Positions 9,637-17,392 of a stretch of DNA of 32,513 bases are shown here, in pieces (position 1 is the first letter of the stretch; each line of letters starts with the position of its first letter). The DNA comes from Erwinia oleae. GTDB taxonomy: Bacteria; Pseudomonadota; Gammaproteobacteria; Enterobacterales; Enterobacteriaceae. A program made the translations under genes and the position numbers. Where the stretch lies: NCBI RefSeq assembly GCF_000770305.1, contig NZ_JNVB01000050.1, forward strand, positions 1 to 32,513. The letters are read 5' to 3'. Below the pieces are notes generated by a model. The model worked only from the letters and a program-made list of their open reading frames with translations, searched no databases and was not told the origin of the DNA.

Positions 9637-9675
9637 AAAAAAAGCCTCTCATCCGTCGGGAGAGAGGCTTTTTTT
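9637..9675. terminator. Bidirectional Rho-independent terminator after mscL
   Basis: Seven A, stem GCCTCTC (9644-9650), loop, stem GAGAGGC (9662-9668), seven T. The A and T tracts extend the stem, so it works in both directions. It ends the mscL mRNA on the plus strand. On the minus strand it lies at the end of the convergent regulator, whose reading frame closes inside it at 9649-9651. Confidence 0.93.
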
Positions 9676-10674
9676 GTTGCCAAAACGCGCTTTTTCCTGC
9701 AACGGCGGCTCAGCGCCTTCTGATAAATTCAGCTCCAGCAGATAACGAGCGGTTTCTTCATCGGTCACCAACCCATTAATCCATCGTCCCCGTAATGCCG
9801 CTCTTATTGCGCGATGCTTAGTGCGTCCTCCGGCAAACGCAATGGTTGGACGAACGGGATCGGGTGCAACAGGCGCGCTGGTCAGACGCTGCTGAAGCGG
9901 ATTACTTAATCGCTTACCTTCCCTGTTAATAATATGGCCAATAATTTCAGCCGTGGCCTGCTCTTCCAACTGCTGTTGCATTTCGTCTGTGCTCACAAAA
10001 CCTTCCAGGCAGAGCGGACAGCTTAACGAAACCTCGCCAATGCCCAAAAACGTCGCATCTGCGGTTCTGGCCTTATCCGTTACAAGTTTATAAATGCGAT
10101 GCTGACACCACAGTTCACGATCCTGCGGCGTGTCGGCAAACATCGGTGCCGGCAGAATAAAGTACTTCCCCTGCGTTTTTCCCGCCATCAACAGAGGGAC
10201 GTCATAACGTGTGGTGGTGCCATCGGCCGTCATTGCGCCGATCAGTGAAACGCAACTGTGCTGCGGGCGGATCAGTTCAGGCATCTTTTCGATAGCGCTC
10301 CGCAGCGTTCGCCCTGATCCTAATGCAACGGTAAAATCCTGCGATGTCATCAACATACGATACATGACCTCAGCGGCGGCAGAAGCGATCATTTGCTGAC
10401 AGGCGTTATTATCAAGCGTTGCGGAAGGCACAACCTTACAGAGTTGCAGGTCATACTTTTTTGCCAGCGCGGAAGCCAACGTAGCGCAATCAGAAATACG
10501 ATGCACTATTTGAAATGACACCAGGTTCTCAGCCGAGGCGGTGGCGATAAGGCGTTGTACAACCTGACGCGATATCCCAAGATTGTCTGCTATCTCATAC
10601 TGTGTCTGCCCGCCGATGTAATACATCCACGCCGCGCGTGCTGACAAATCGGTTCTGCCCCTGCTTTTTGTCAT
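9649..10674 (-). CDS. SorC/DeoR-type sugar-binding transcriptional regulator
   Basis: A 341-residue regulator. An N-terminal helix-turn-helix at about 23-43 (QTQYEIADNLGISRQVVQRL) is typical of the SorC family. It is followed by a long C-terminal sugar-binding domain (about 65-320) with SLIGAM and FAGGRTKHRAIRAAL segments, the latter typical of SorC effector domains. It is divergent from the dehydrogenase/ABC genes and probably controls them in response to the transported sugar or a derivative. The last 8-9 codons are read from the mscL terminator hairpin, so the C terminus (KKSLSPDG) may not be the ancestral one. No closer name can be given. Confidence 0.82.
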   Translation of the reverse strand: MTKSRGRTDLSARAAWMYYIGGQTQYEIADNLGISRQVVQRLIATASAENLVSFQIVHRISDCATLASALAKKYDLQLCKVVPSATLDNNACQQMIASAAAEVMYRMLMTSQDFTVALGSGRTLRSAIEKMPELIRPQHSCVSLIGAMTADGTTTRYDVPLLMAGKTQGKYFILPAPMFADTPQDRELWCQHRIYKLVTDKARTADATFLGIGEVSLSCPLCLEGFVSTDEMQQQLEEQATAEIIGHIINREGKRLSNPLQQRLTSAPVAPDPVRPTIAFAGGRTKHRAIRAALRGRWINGLVTDEETARYLLELNLSEGAEPPLQEKARFGNKKSLSPDG

Positions 10675-10706
10675 CTTTTTCTCTTCGCGATCGCCCCAGC
10701 TTTTTG

Positions 10707-10718
10707 GGTAACGTTACC
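10707..10718. promoter_or_regulatory. Candidate operator: 12-bp palindrome GGTAACGTTACC
   Basis: A perfect palindrome 32 bp upstream of the regulator start, in the divergent control region. A related half-site, ATTACCT, follows about 13 bp downstream (10731-10737). Its symmetry and position suit a repressor binding site for the divergent regulator, but nothing in the sequence proves which protein binds. Confidence 0.4.
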
Positions 10719-10748
10719 TGACCGAATAAAATTACCTAACATTTTTTG

Positions 10749-10780
10749 CACAAATTAATTACATTTGTGAGCTAAAGCTC
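10749..10780. promoter_or_regulatory. Two adjacent inverted repeats in the dalD upstream region
   Basis: CACAAAT-N7-ATTTGTG (10749-10769) directly abuts and shares a base with GAGCT-AA-AGCTC (10769-10780). Both sit 80-110 bp upstream of the dehydrogenase start. They could be operator or activator sites of the divergent promoter; the remaining 10781-10850 shows no clear -35/-10 pair by eye. Confidence 0.35.
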
Positions 10781-10860
10781 TTTTCGAGGGCAATTATTCA
10801 ACTAGTCTTTGCGCAGACAAAAGCCCTTTTAGTGGGCGAAAGTTTACTCAGGAGAACAGT

Positions 10861-12246
10861 ATGGCTGCGCAGATCTATCAATGGTTACACATTGGCTCCG
10901 GCTCGTTTCATCGTGCTCATCAGGCCTGGTATCTTCATCGCCTTCTGCAACAGAGTGAAAACGGCGATACCCGATGGCACATCGCCCTTGGCAATATTCG
11001 CGATGATGCCAATGCGCTTCTGAACGCGCTTGAGAAACAGAATGGCGAATACGTATTGGAAACCGTTTCCCCGGCGGGGGAGCGCGAATATGAAAAGATC
11101 ACCTCGATCAAAAAAATTGTACCCTGGGATGACAGGCTTACGGCCCTGATTGCCGCAGGCAGCGCGCCTGAGACGAAAGCGATCTCGTTTACCGTAACCG
11201 AAGGCGGTTACTATCTTGATTCGCATCTCACGCTGGAGAAGGCTAATCTGGAGAAGGCTAATAAGGATATCGCGCACGATCTTGAAGGCGGCGTATGTAC
11301 TATTTACGGCGCCATTGCCCATATCCTGCAACGCCGGATGGAAGACAATATTGGCCCGGTAACGCTGCTCTGCTGCGACAACGTCAGGCACAACGGGCAA
11401 CGATTTCATGACGGGCTGGTGCAGTTTCTCACGCTGCGGCAGCAGGACGCGCTGCTGAAGTGGCTCCCTGGCGCGGTCACTACGCCAAATACCATGGTCG
11501 ACCGCATTACGCCGCGTCCTTCGGCTGATATTGCACCACGTGTGAAAACCGCGCTGGGCATCGATGATGCCGCACCGGTGATGGCCGAGTCCTTTATTCA
11601 GTGGGTAGTTGAGGACAAGTTTGCCGCAGAACGTCCTGCGCTGGAAAAAGTGGACGTCGAGCTGGTTGATAACGTTGATGCTTATGAAGAAGCCAAAACG
11701 CGTATTCTCAACGCCAGCCACAGCGCAATCGCCTGGGCCGGCACGCTTGACGGGCTCGCTTATATTGATGAAAGCACGAACGTCGAAGCCATTCGCCAGC
11801 TGGCCTGGGACTACGTGACGGAAGACGTTATCCCCTGCCTGACGCCTTCCCCGCTGGATTTGGCGGAGTATCGTGACGTCGTGCTTGAGCGCTTCAGTAA
11901 TCCACATATTAAAGATACTAACCAGCGCGTCGCGGCCGATGGCCTTTCCAAAATTCCTGGTTTCATCACGCCAACGCTTATTACCCGCTACGAGCAGGGT
12001 GCCGTTCCCCGCGCCTGCGCCAAACTGCCTGCGCTGTTTTTTCTCTTTATGCGCCGCTGGCACGAAGGCTCGCTGCCTTACAAATATGAAGATGGCATTT
12101 TGAACGAGCAGGCAGTGCATGCCTGGTATACCAGTGAGGATCCGGTTAAGGCGTTCGCCAGCGATAAACCCCTTTTCTCCTCACTGGCAGGCAAGCCTGA
12201 ATTTATTCAGTTACTGCGCGAAACCATAAAAGAGTTAGAACGCTAA
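10861..12246 (+). CDS. dalD: D-arabinitol 4-dehydrogenase / mannitol dehydrogenase family
   Basis: A 461-residue polyol-specific long-chain dehydrogenase. The N-terminal dinucleotide-binding region starts [18 protein letters not shown], and the catalytic Lys279-x4-Asn284-x2-His287 signature (KTRILNASH) is intact. [21 protein letters not shown] and LPALFF segments resemble Klebsiella DalD, which oxidises D-arabinitol to D-xylulose; mannitol or another polyol remains possible. The ATG has AGGAG 5 nt upstream. Residues about 125-134 ([10 protein letters not shown]) come from a perfect 15-bp DNA duplication. It is the first gene of the four-gene plus-strand run. No xylulokinase accompanies it. 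Confidence 0.8.
   Translation: MAAQIYQWLHIGSGSFHRAHQAWYLHRLLQQSENGDTRWHIALGNIRDDANALLNALEKQNGEYVLETVSPAGEREYEKITSIKKIVPWDDRLTALIAAGSAPETKAISFTVTEGGYYLDSHLTLEKANLEKANKDIAHDLEGGVCTIYGAIAHILQRRMEDNIGPVTLLCCDNVRHNGQRFHDGLVQFLTLRQQDALLKWLPGAVTTPNTMVDRITPRPSADIAPRVKTALGIDDAAPVMAESFIQWVVEDKFAAERPALEKVDVELVDNVDAYEEAKTRILNASHSAIAWAGTLDGLAYIDESTNVEAIRQLAWDYVTEDVIPCLTPSPLDLAEYRDVVLERFSNPHIKDTNQRVAADGLSKIPGFITPTLITRYEQGAVPRACAKLPALFFLFMRRWHEGSLPYKYEDGILNEQAVHAWYTSEDPVKAFASDKPLFSSLAGKPEFIQLLRETIKELER
11233..11262 (+). repeat. Perfect 15-bp tandem duplication inside dalD
   Basis: The unit CTGGAGAAGGCTAAT occurs twice head to tail (11233-11247 and 11248-11262). It is in frame and encodes LEKAN twice. The exact identity, including third codon positions, indicates a recent slippage event. 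Confidence 0.9.
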
Positions 12247-12311
12247 AACAAACACCTCTGAATTATAAAGACAAACAGTCAGTTGCCCCTACACCATAGA
12301 GAGGATTCAAA

Positions 12312-13271
12312 ATGAAAAAGCTGTTAGTGAGCATCCTGTTAGCCAGCGCCGCTACATCAATATCTGCCAGCGCAGCCGACCAGATCAAAGTTGGTTTCGC
12401 TAACCGTACGCTCAACGGCGCATTTTTTAATGGATTGACGGAATATATGAAAATCCATGCAAAAGAAAAAGGCTATGCGCTTATTACTACCGACGCACGC
12501 GGCGACCTCAATAAGCAAATCGCCGACGTGGAAGATATGTTATCGCAGGGTATTAATTATCTGGTACTGAATCCGCAGGATCCGGAAGCCGGACAACGTA
12601 TCGTCAAAATGGCCGAGCGCGCAAAAGTGCCGGTGGTGATTATCGATAGCGATATCTCTCTTAAAGCGAAGGTGGTTACCCGCGTGCAGGCAAATAACGC
12701 GGAGAACAATAAACAACTGGGTGCATTTGCGGTCAGTCAGTTTGGCGATAAGCCAATGAACTGCGTGTTGATCAGCGGTAATACCGGCAACCTGGTCGGT
12801 CAGGCGCGTAGCGATAACTTCCTGAAAGGCGTGCGCGATGCACAACAGAAAAAGTATGGTCATGAGCAGCTGAAAGTGCTCAGCCAGGGCTGGGGTAACT
12901 GGGATCAGGCTGGCGGCCTGAAGGCAATGGAAGATCTGATCGTTGCGCAGGGAGATAAAATGAACTGCGTTTACAGCGAAATGGACGATATGGCGCTGGG
13001 CGCTATTCGTGCGCTGAAGGCGGCGAATAAGCTGGATCAGGTGAAGGTATATGCGCACGACGGTTATAAAAAAGGTCTGGAAGCCGTTAAAAAAGGTGAA
13101 CTTCAGGCCACAGCCTCAAATAATCCTGACCTGCTGACGCGCGATACGCTGAACATTATTCAACAGTATCAGGGCGGTAAAAAAGATTTCCCTCCGTATA
13201 GTTATATACCGACCATTGTTATCACTAAAGACAACGTTGATAAATATTACAACGCCGACGCGATATTCTGA
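12312..13271 (+). CDS. Periplasmic sugar-binding protein of an ABC importer (RbsB-like)
   Basis: A 319-residue exported solute-binding protein of the periplasmic-binding-protein type I (RbsB/YtfQ) family. The signal peptide is clear: KK, a hydrophobic core, then ASA|AD near residue 21/22. Mature-domain features include IADVEDMLSQGINYLVLNPQDPEA and PVVIIDSDI in lobe 1, and MNCVYSEMDDMALGAIRALK and YAHDGYKKGLEAV in lobe 2. The cargo is unknown; linkage to a polyol dehydrogenase suggests a pentitol or hexitol. It starts 65 nt after dalD with GAGAGGA upstream. A stable hairpin follows its stop codon. Confidence 0.85.
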   Translation: MKKLLVSILLASAATSISASAADQIKVGFANRTLNGAFFNGLTEYMKIHAKEKGYALITTDARGDLNKQIADVEDMLSQGINYLVLNPQDPEAGQRIVKMAERAKVPVVIIDSDISLKAKVVTRVQANNAENNKQLGAFAVSQFGDKPMNCVLISGNTGNLVGQARSDNFLKGVRDAQQKKYGHEQLKVLSQGWGNWDQAGGLKAMEDLIVAQGDKMNCVYSEMDDMALGAIRALKAANKLDQVKVYAHDGYKKGLEAVKKGELQATASNNPDLLTRDTLNIIQQYQGGKKDFPPYSYIPTIVITKDNVDKYYNADAIF

Positions 13272-13279
13272 TGCTTGTG

Positions 13280-13297
13280 CCCCCTCTGCGGAGGGGG
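13280..13297 (+). repeat. Intercistronic hairpin after the binding-protein gene
   Basis: CCCCCTC-TGCG-GAGGGGG is a perfect 7-bp, almost all G:C stem, 8 nt after the binding-protein stop. ATATCAATGAGG follows, not a T tract, so it is not a standard terminator. Such hairpins often protect upstream binding-protein mRNA from 3' exonucleases, giving excess binding protein over ATPase and permease. Confidence 0.7.
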
Positions 13298-13316
13298 ATA
13301 TCAATGAGGGCGAAAT

Positions 13317-14816
13317 GTGAATCAGTTTGCAATTGACGTTCAGCAGGTAAAAAAAAGCTTCGGTGGTGTGCATGCGCTGAAGTCAATTAATCTACAGGTA
13401 TTTCCTGGCACTATTCACGCCATCATCGGTGAAAATGGCGCGGGCAAATCCACTCTGATGAAAATCCTGTCCGGGATCTATACCAAAGATAGCGGAAAAA
13501 TATTCATCCATGGGGAAGAGAAAAACTTTACCTCACCTGCCCACAGTAAAGAGAGCCGGATTGGTATTATTTATCAGGAACTGGCACTGGCCCCTGATTT
13601 AACCGTCGCGGAAAATATTTTTCTGGATGATTTAGGCAGGGGCAGCGGCGTCGTGCACTGGAGAAAGCTGAACGAGCGTGCCGCGACCATTCTGGATGAG
13701 CTGGGCTTCCCCATCGACCCGCGCAGACGCACCGGGGATCTGAGCATTGCCTATCAGCAGATGGTTGAAATTGCCAAATCTCTGGCGAAAGACGTCAATA
13801 TCCTGATCCTCGATGAGCCTTCTGCTGTGCTCTCAAATAAAGAAGTTGCTATTCTTTTCAGTCAGTTACGCAAGCTTAAAGCGCGTGGCGTCACCATCAT
13901 ATACATTTCTCACCGTCTTGAAGAACTGATGGCAATAGCCGATGAGATCACGGTGATCAAAGATGGCGAAACCGTCGCCACGCTCGATCCTCTTCACTGT
14001 AGCGAAGAGGATATTATTACCAGCATGGTGGGTCGCAAACTGGAAAGCCTTTACCCCGAAAAAAGCATTCCTGGTGAAGAGGTGGTGTTGGAAGTAAAGG
14101 ATCTTTCAACGCGAACGCTGCTGAAAAATATCAATCTGACGCTGCGTAAAGGTGAAATTGTCGGACTGGCCGGATTAATTGGTTCAGGCCGTACTGAGAT
14201 CGCCCGCTGTCTGTTTGGTATCGACAAAATGTCTGCCGGTTCCGTATTTAAAAACGGAAAAAAGATTGTTATCGACAATCCTTCACAGGCGATGGCCCAC
14301 GGCATTGGACTGGTGCCGGAAAGTCGTAAAGAACAGGGAGCGATTCTGGCTCGTCCAATTCGTGAAAACATGACGCTGTCGAACCTGAAGGTAATCAGTC
14401 GTCTGATGGGCTTTATTCATCGACGCCACGAACAGCAGGTCAGCCAGTCGCTGCGTCAGAAGCTGAACATCAAACTCGGCTCGGTTGAAGATACTATCGC
14501 CAGCCTCAGCGGCGGTAATCAGCAGAAAGTGGTCATCGCCAAGTGGCTGAACACCAACTGTAACATCCTGATCCTTGATGAACCGACGCGCGGCGTGGAT
14601 GTCGGTGCCAAAATGGAAATCTACAACATTATTCATCAGCTAGCTGAGCGCGGCTATTCCATCCTGGTTATTTCGTCAGAAATGATTGAAGTCATCAACC
14701 TGAGCCATCGCGTTTATGTGATGAGCGAAGGCCAGATGACTAAAGAGCTGTCGGGCGACGAAATATCTGAACAAAACATCATGCGTTACGCCATTCCCAA
14801 ACGTAACGCAGCATAA
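13317..14816 (+). CDS. Sugar ABC transporter ATPase, two-domain (RbsA-like)
   Basis: A 499-residue cytoplasmic ATPase with two fused ABC domains, as in RbsA/XylG/MglA. Domain 1 has Walker A GENGAGKST (38-46), Walker B ILILDEPS and the switch ISHRLEE. Domain 2 has a degenerate P-loop (GLIGSGRTEIAR), signature LSGGNQQKVVIAKWL and Walker B ILILDEPTRGVDVG. The asymmetric second site is normal for this family. It starts at a GTG (an ATG two bases upstream meets an immediate stop) with TGAGGG upstream. The permease follows after 17 nt. Confidence 0.9.
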   Translation: MNQFAIDVQQVKKSFGGVHALKSINLQVFPGTIHAIIGENGAGKSTLMKILSGIYTKDSGKIFIHGEEKNFTSPAHSKESRIGIIYQELALAPDLTVAENIFLDDLGRGSGVVHWRKLNERAATILDELGFPIDPRRRTGDLSIAYQQMVEIAKSLAKDVNILILDEPSAVLSNKEVAILFSQLRKLKARGVTIIYISHRLEELMAIADEITVIKDGETVATLDPLHCSEEDIITSMVGRKLESLYPEKSIPGEEVVLEVKDLSTRTLLKNINLTLRKGEIVGLAGLIGSGRTEIARCLFGIDKMSAGSVFKNGKKIVIDNPSQAMAHGIGLVPESRKEQGAILARPIRENMTLSNLKVISRLMGFIHRRHEQQVSQSLRQKLNIKLGSVEDTIASLSGGNQQKVVIAKWLNTNCNILILDEPTRGVDVGAKMEIYNIIHQLAERGYSILVISSEMIEVINLSHRVYVMSEGQMTKELSGDEISEQNIMRYAIPKRNAA

Positions 14817-14833
14817 AACTAAGGGTTTAAAAG

Positions 14834-15814
14834 ATGCAATCGATCACGAAAGAAACGGACAGCCCTGGCGTTTCCTCCCGAAAAAATATCGGCCGCTTAC
14901 TTCTGGATAACTCCACCATCGTGGTGTTTATTTGTATGCTGATTATCGCGGCCTTTCTGTCCGATCGTTTTTACAGTGAAGACAACATCACCAACGTACT
15001 GCGTCAAAGCGTGCCATTAGGGCTGGCGGCGCTCGGCATGCTGTTCGTCATTCTCACGGGAGGAATCGACCTTTCCATCGGCTCAATTATGGCATTCGTC
15101 TCGGTCGTGGTTGGCCTGATGATCCCTGATATTGGTTTGTGGCCAGCGCTGGTAGCGGGCCTGGGTATGGTGACGCTGATGGGCGCCTTTTCAGGGATAC
15201 TAGTGACCTGGTTTAATATTGCCCCTTTTATCGCTACCTTAGCGATGATGACCATTGCGCGCGGACTGGCGCTAATCATTGCCGATGGGCAGCCCGTGTT
15301 TATCGATAACGATGCCTTTGTTAATTTCGGCACTGGCTATTTTCTTGGCATCCCATTACCTGTTTATGTCTTACTGGGTTTCGCGATTTTATTTCAGCTG
15401 ATTTATAAAAACTCGGTATTCGGCCGACTGGTGATCTCGATCGGCTCAAATGAAATGGCCACGCGCTTTGCCGGGATCCGCGTGAATACTTACAAGCTGG
15501 CCGTTTATGCCATCAGCGCATTCGCCTGTGGGCTGGCGGGAATAATTTCAGCCACGCGTACCGGCGTGGGCTCGCCGGTGCTCTCCATCGGTTTTGAACT
15601 GGACGTTATTGCTGCGGTCGTGGTTGGCGGCGCCAGCCTGGCCGGTGGCCGCGGAAACGTGATAAATACCCTGATTGGCGTTTTTATTCTGAGTATGATC
15701 TCTAACCTGATGAACCTGATGAATATTTCCGGCTACAATCAGCAGGTTGTAAAAGGCGTCATCATTATCATTGCTGTAATGGTGGAGAGCCTTAAATCAC
15801 GCACTCGCGCTTAG
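14834..15814 (+). CDS. Sugar ABC transporter permease (RbsC-like)
   Basis: A 326-residue polytopic inner-membrane protein of the RbsC/XylH/AraH family with about 8-10 hydrophobic segments; it would dimerise in the transporter. The family landmarks [15 protein letters not shown] and [15 protein letters not shown] are present, and the C terminus ends in [11 protein letters not shown]. It completes the binding protein-ATPase-permease set. Its last 18 nt overlap the end of convergent arfA, so the cassette abuts arfA without spare sequence. Confidence 0.9.
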   Translation: MQSITKETDSPGVSSRKNIGRLLLDNSTIVVFICMLIIAAFLSDRFYSEDNITNVLRQSVPLGLAALGMLFVILTGGIDLSIGSIMAFVSVVVGLMIPDIGLWPALVAGLGMVTLMGAFSGILVTWFNIAPFIATLAMMTIARGLALIIADGQPVFIDNDAFVNFGTGYFLGIPLPVYVLLGFAILFQLIYKNSVFGRLVISIGSNEMATRFAGIRVNTYKLAVYAISAFACGLAGIISATRTGVGSPVLSIGFELDVIAAVVVGGASLAGGRGNVINTLIGVFILSMISNLMNLMNISGYNQQVVKGVIIIIAVMVESLKSRTRA

Positions 15815-16009
15815 CGCCCTTCTGAAAAGAAGGCCAGGGGTAAAGCTGACTTTACCGCTGGCCTCCCGGCTGGCATGTTTGTCTTTACGTCGATAGCTTC
15901 CCTTTCCTTTCTTATTTATCTCAATTCTTGTCTTAAACAACGGGTCATGTAGCAGCGCTTCAAGCGCGTTGTCACGAATAGCCCCTTTTTTATGCTGATA
16001 GCGCGTCAC
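15797..16009 (-). CDS. arfA: Alternative ribosome-rescue factor ArfA
   Basis: A 70-residue basic protein that recruits release factor RF2 to ribosomes stalled on mRNAs lacking a stop codon, backing up tmRNA. The core [20 protein letters not shown] and the [15 protein letters not shown] segment match E. coli ArfA (YhdL). I chose the GTG at 16009 because AGGAG lies 6 nt upstream and the next residues align with E. coli MSRYQH; an ATG at 16051 would add 14 unconserved residues. A strong hairpin at 15831-15864 falls in codons 49-60, as needed for truncation of its own mRNA. The 3' end overlaps the permease gene. Confidence 0.88.
   Translation of the reverse strand: MTRYQHKKGAIRDNALEALLHDPLFKTRIEINKKGKGSYRRKDKHASREASGKVSFTPGLLFRRALSASA
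15824..15864 (-). terminator. Intragenic hairpin of arfA (RNase III / terminator control element)
   Basis: On the minus strand, AGGCCAG-C-GGTAAAG and CTTTACC-C-CTGGCCT pair over about 15 positions with one C/C mismatch and a TCAG loop, followed by TCTTTTC. It lies inside the arfA reading frame. In E. coli the equivalent structure is cut or terminates transcription, producing a non-stop mRNA so that tmRNA normally destroys ArfA. Read on the plus strand, it could also help end the transcript of the permease gene. Confidence 0.82.
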
Positions 16010-16063
16010 GATTTTCTCCTGAATGGTTGACGTTGGAAAATATAAAAGCAAAGCCTGATCAAC

Positions 16064-16486
16064 TCAACGATTTTCGTTACTGAGTGAACCTCTTTCGAGC
16101 GCTTCCAGGATGGAACAATAAACGCTACTGTGTGCCGTACCGCAGCAGGCATCATTAAGCCGCTTCAGTGAGCGTTGCATGTGCTGCAATTCAGCAATCA
16201 TCGCCTCCACCTCCAGCAGACGGCTTTGCACAATAGATTTAGACTCCTGACAGGTATGATGTTCAGGATCAACCCGGATCGACAGCAGCTCACGTATTGC
16301 TTCAAGACTGAAACCCAACTGCCTGCCATAGCGAATAAACTTCAGCCGCTGAAGATCGTCGTCACTATAGAGGCGGAACCCGCCTTCAGTACGAATTTCA
16401 TGATCCATCATCTGCTGCTTTTCATAGTAGCGAATGGTATCTGGCGTGACCTCCGCCATTCTGGCAAGCTGCCCGATTTTATACAT
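16064..16486 (-). CDS. zntR: Zn(II)-responsive MerR-family regulator ZntR
   Basis: A 140-residue MerR-family activator that, with Zn bound, untwists the promoter of zinc-exporter genes such as zntA (not in this window). It has a winged helix (YKIGQLARMAEVTPDTIRYYEKQQ), a dimerisation helix around 85-110, and the Zn-binding loop NDACCGTAHSSVYCS. An ATG immediately upstream (16489, giving MMYKIG) is better spaced from GAGGGA and may be the true start; I follow the E. coli start. It overlaps the end of yhdN by 8 nt and precedes arfA by 54 nt. Confidence 0.93.
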   Translation of the reverse strand: MYKIGQLARMAEVTPDTIRYYEKQQMMDHEIRTEGGFRLYSDDDLQRLKFIRYGRQLGFSLEAIRELLSIRVDPEHHTCQESKSIVQSRLLEVEAMIAELQHMQRSLKRLNDACCGTAHSSVYCSILEALERGSLSNENR

Positions 16487-16856
16487 CATTTTTTCCCTCA
16501 ATTTGCTCAGTTAACCGACGGCGATATTCACCATGCAGAAAATCGGTACGCATTCCCGCCTGTTGCAGCTTTATTTCAAGCAGCCGTAGCCGTTTCGTAT
16601 GTTGCTGATAGTCGCTATCATCCGGTGCCAGACCGTTCAACATGCGCTCCAGTTCAACCGCCTCGCGACGCATTTCCAACTCCGGCGGCAAAAAACCTGA
16701 ATTTTTTAGCAAGCGATAAGCCGTCCGCAGTTCTGGAGGAACATGGCTGTCATCATCCAACGTCAGCGGCTTGCCGCTTCCGGGCAGATCGCTCAGATCG
16801 CCCTTCCTCTGCGCTTCGGCAATCTGCTGTTCAACAAGCTGGTCGATTAACCACAT
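16479..16856 (-). CDS. yhdN: YhdN/YflJ family protein (DUF1992)
   Basis: A 125-residue soluble protein of the DnaJ-homologue-conserved DUF1992 family. It has the typical core VEQQIAEAQRKGDLSDLPGSGKP followed by DDDSHVPPELR. E. coli YhdN has 122 residues and no known function. The start MWLIDQLVEQQ fits the family; the frame is open far upstream into rplQ but that stretch is not conserved. It probably heads a yhdN-zntR-arfA transcript downstream of the rplQ terminator. Confidence 0.88.
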   Translation of the reverse strand: MWLIDQLVEQQIAEAQRKGDLSDLPGSGKPLTLDDDSHVPPELRTAYRLLKNSGFLPPELEMRREAVELERMLNGLAPDDSDYQQHTKRLRLLEIKLQQAGMRTDFLHGEYRRRLTEQIEGKNDV

Positions 16857-16924
16857 AGTTAGCTCATGTTGGGAGTGAATAATTAAGAGTAACGCGCGGA
16901 GAGGGTATGGGGGAAGACAGACAT

Positions 16925-16952
16925 AAAAAAACCGGGCAAGCCCGGTTTTTTC
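16925..16952. terminator. Rho-independent terminator of the alpha operon (after rplQ)
   Basis: CCGGGC-AA-GCCCGG flanked by an A run on one side and a T run on the other, so it can act in both directions. It lies 15-40 nt after the rplQ stop on the minus strand. Confidence 0.93.
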
Positions 16953-16965
16953 AATTAACAGCAGA

Positions 16966-17376
<411 letters not shown>

Positions 17377-17392
17377 TTAACCTGTGATCGGG

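Noticed and set aside
10761-10780. Possible CRP site TGTGAGCTAAAGCTCT upstream of dalD
   Set aside because: The left half TGTGA fits but the right half GCTCT does not resemble TCACA; the match is too weak to call.
10885-12120. A 411-codon open frame on the minus strand covering almost all of the dehydrogenase gene
   Set aside because: It is exactly antisense to a gene with clear catalytic motifs, its product is rich in Arg/Asn/Val without recognisable domains, and it has no supporting ribosome site or context. Long antisense frames are common opposite GC-rich coding DNA.
13280-13297. Terminator between the binding-protein and ATPase genes
   Set aside because: The stem is strong but no T tract follows, and the downstream genes complete the same transporter.
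16175-16858. A 227-codon plus-strand frame opposite zntR and yhdN
   Set aside because: It spans two genes that match known families on the other strand, and its translation shows no domain or plausible start.
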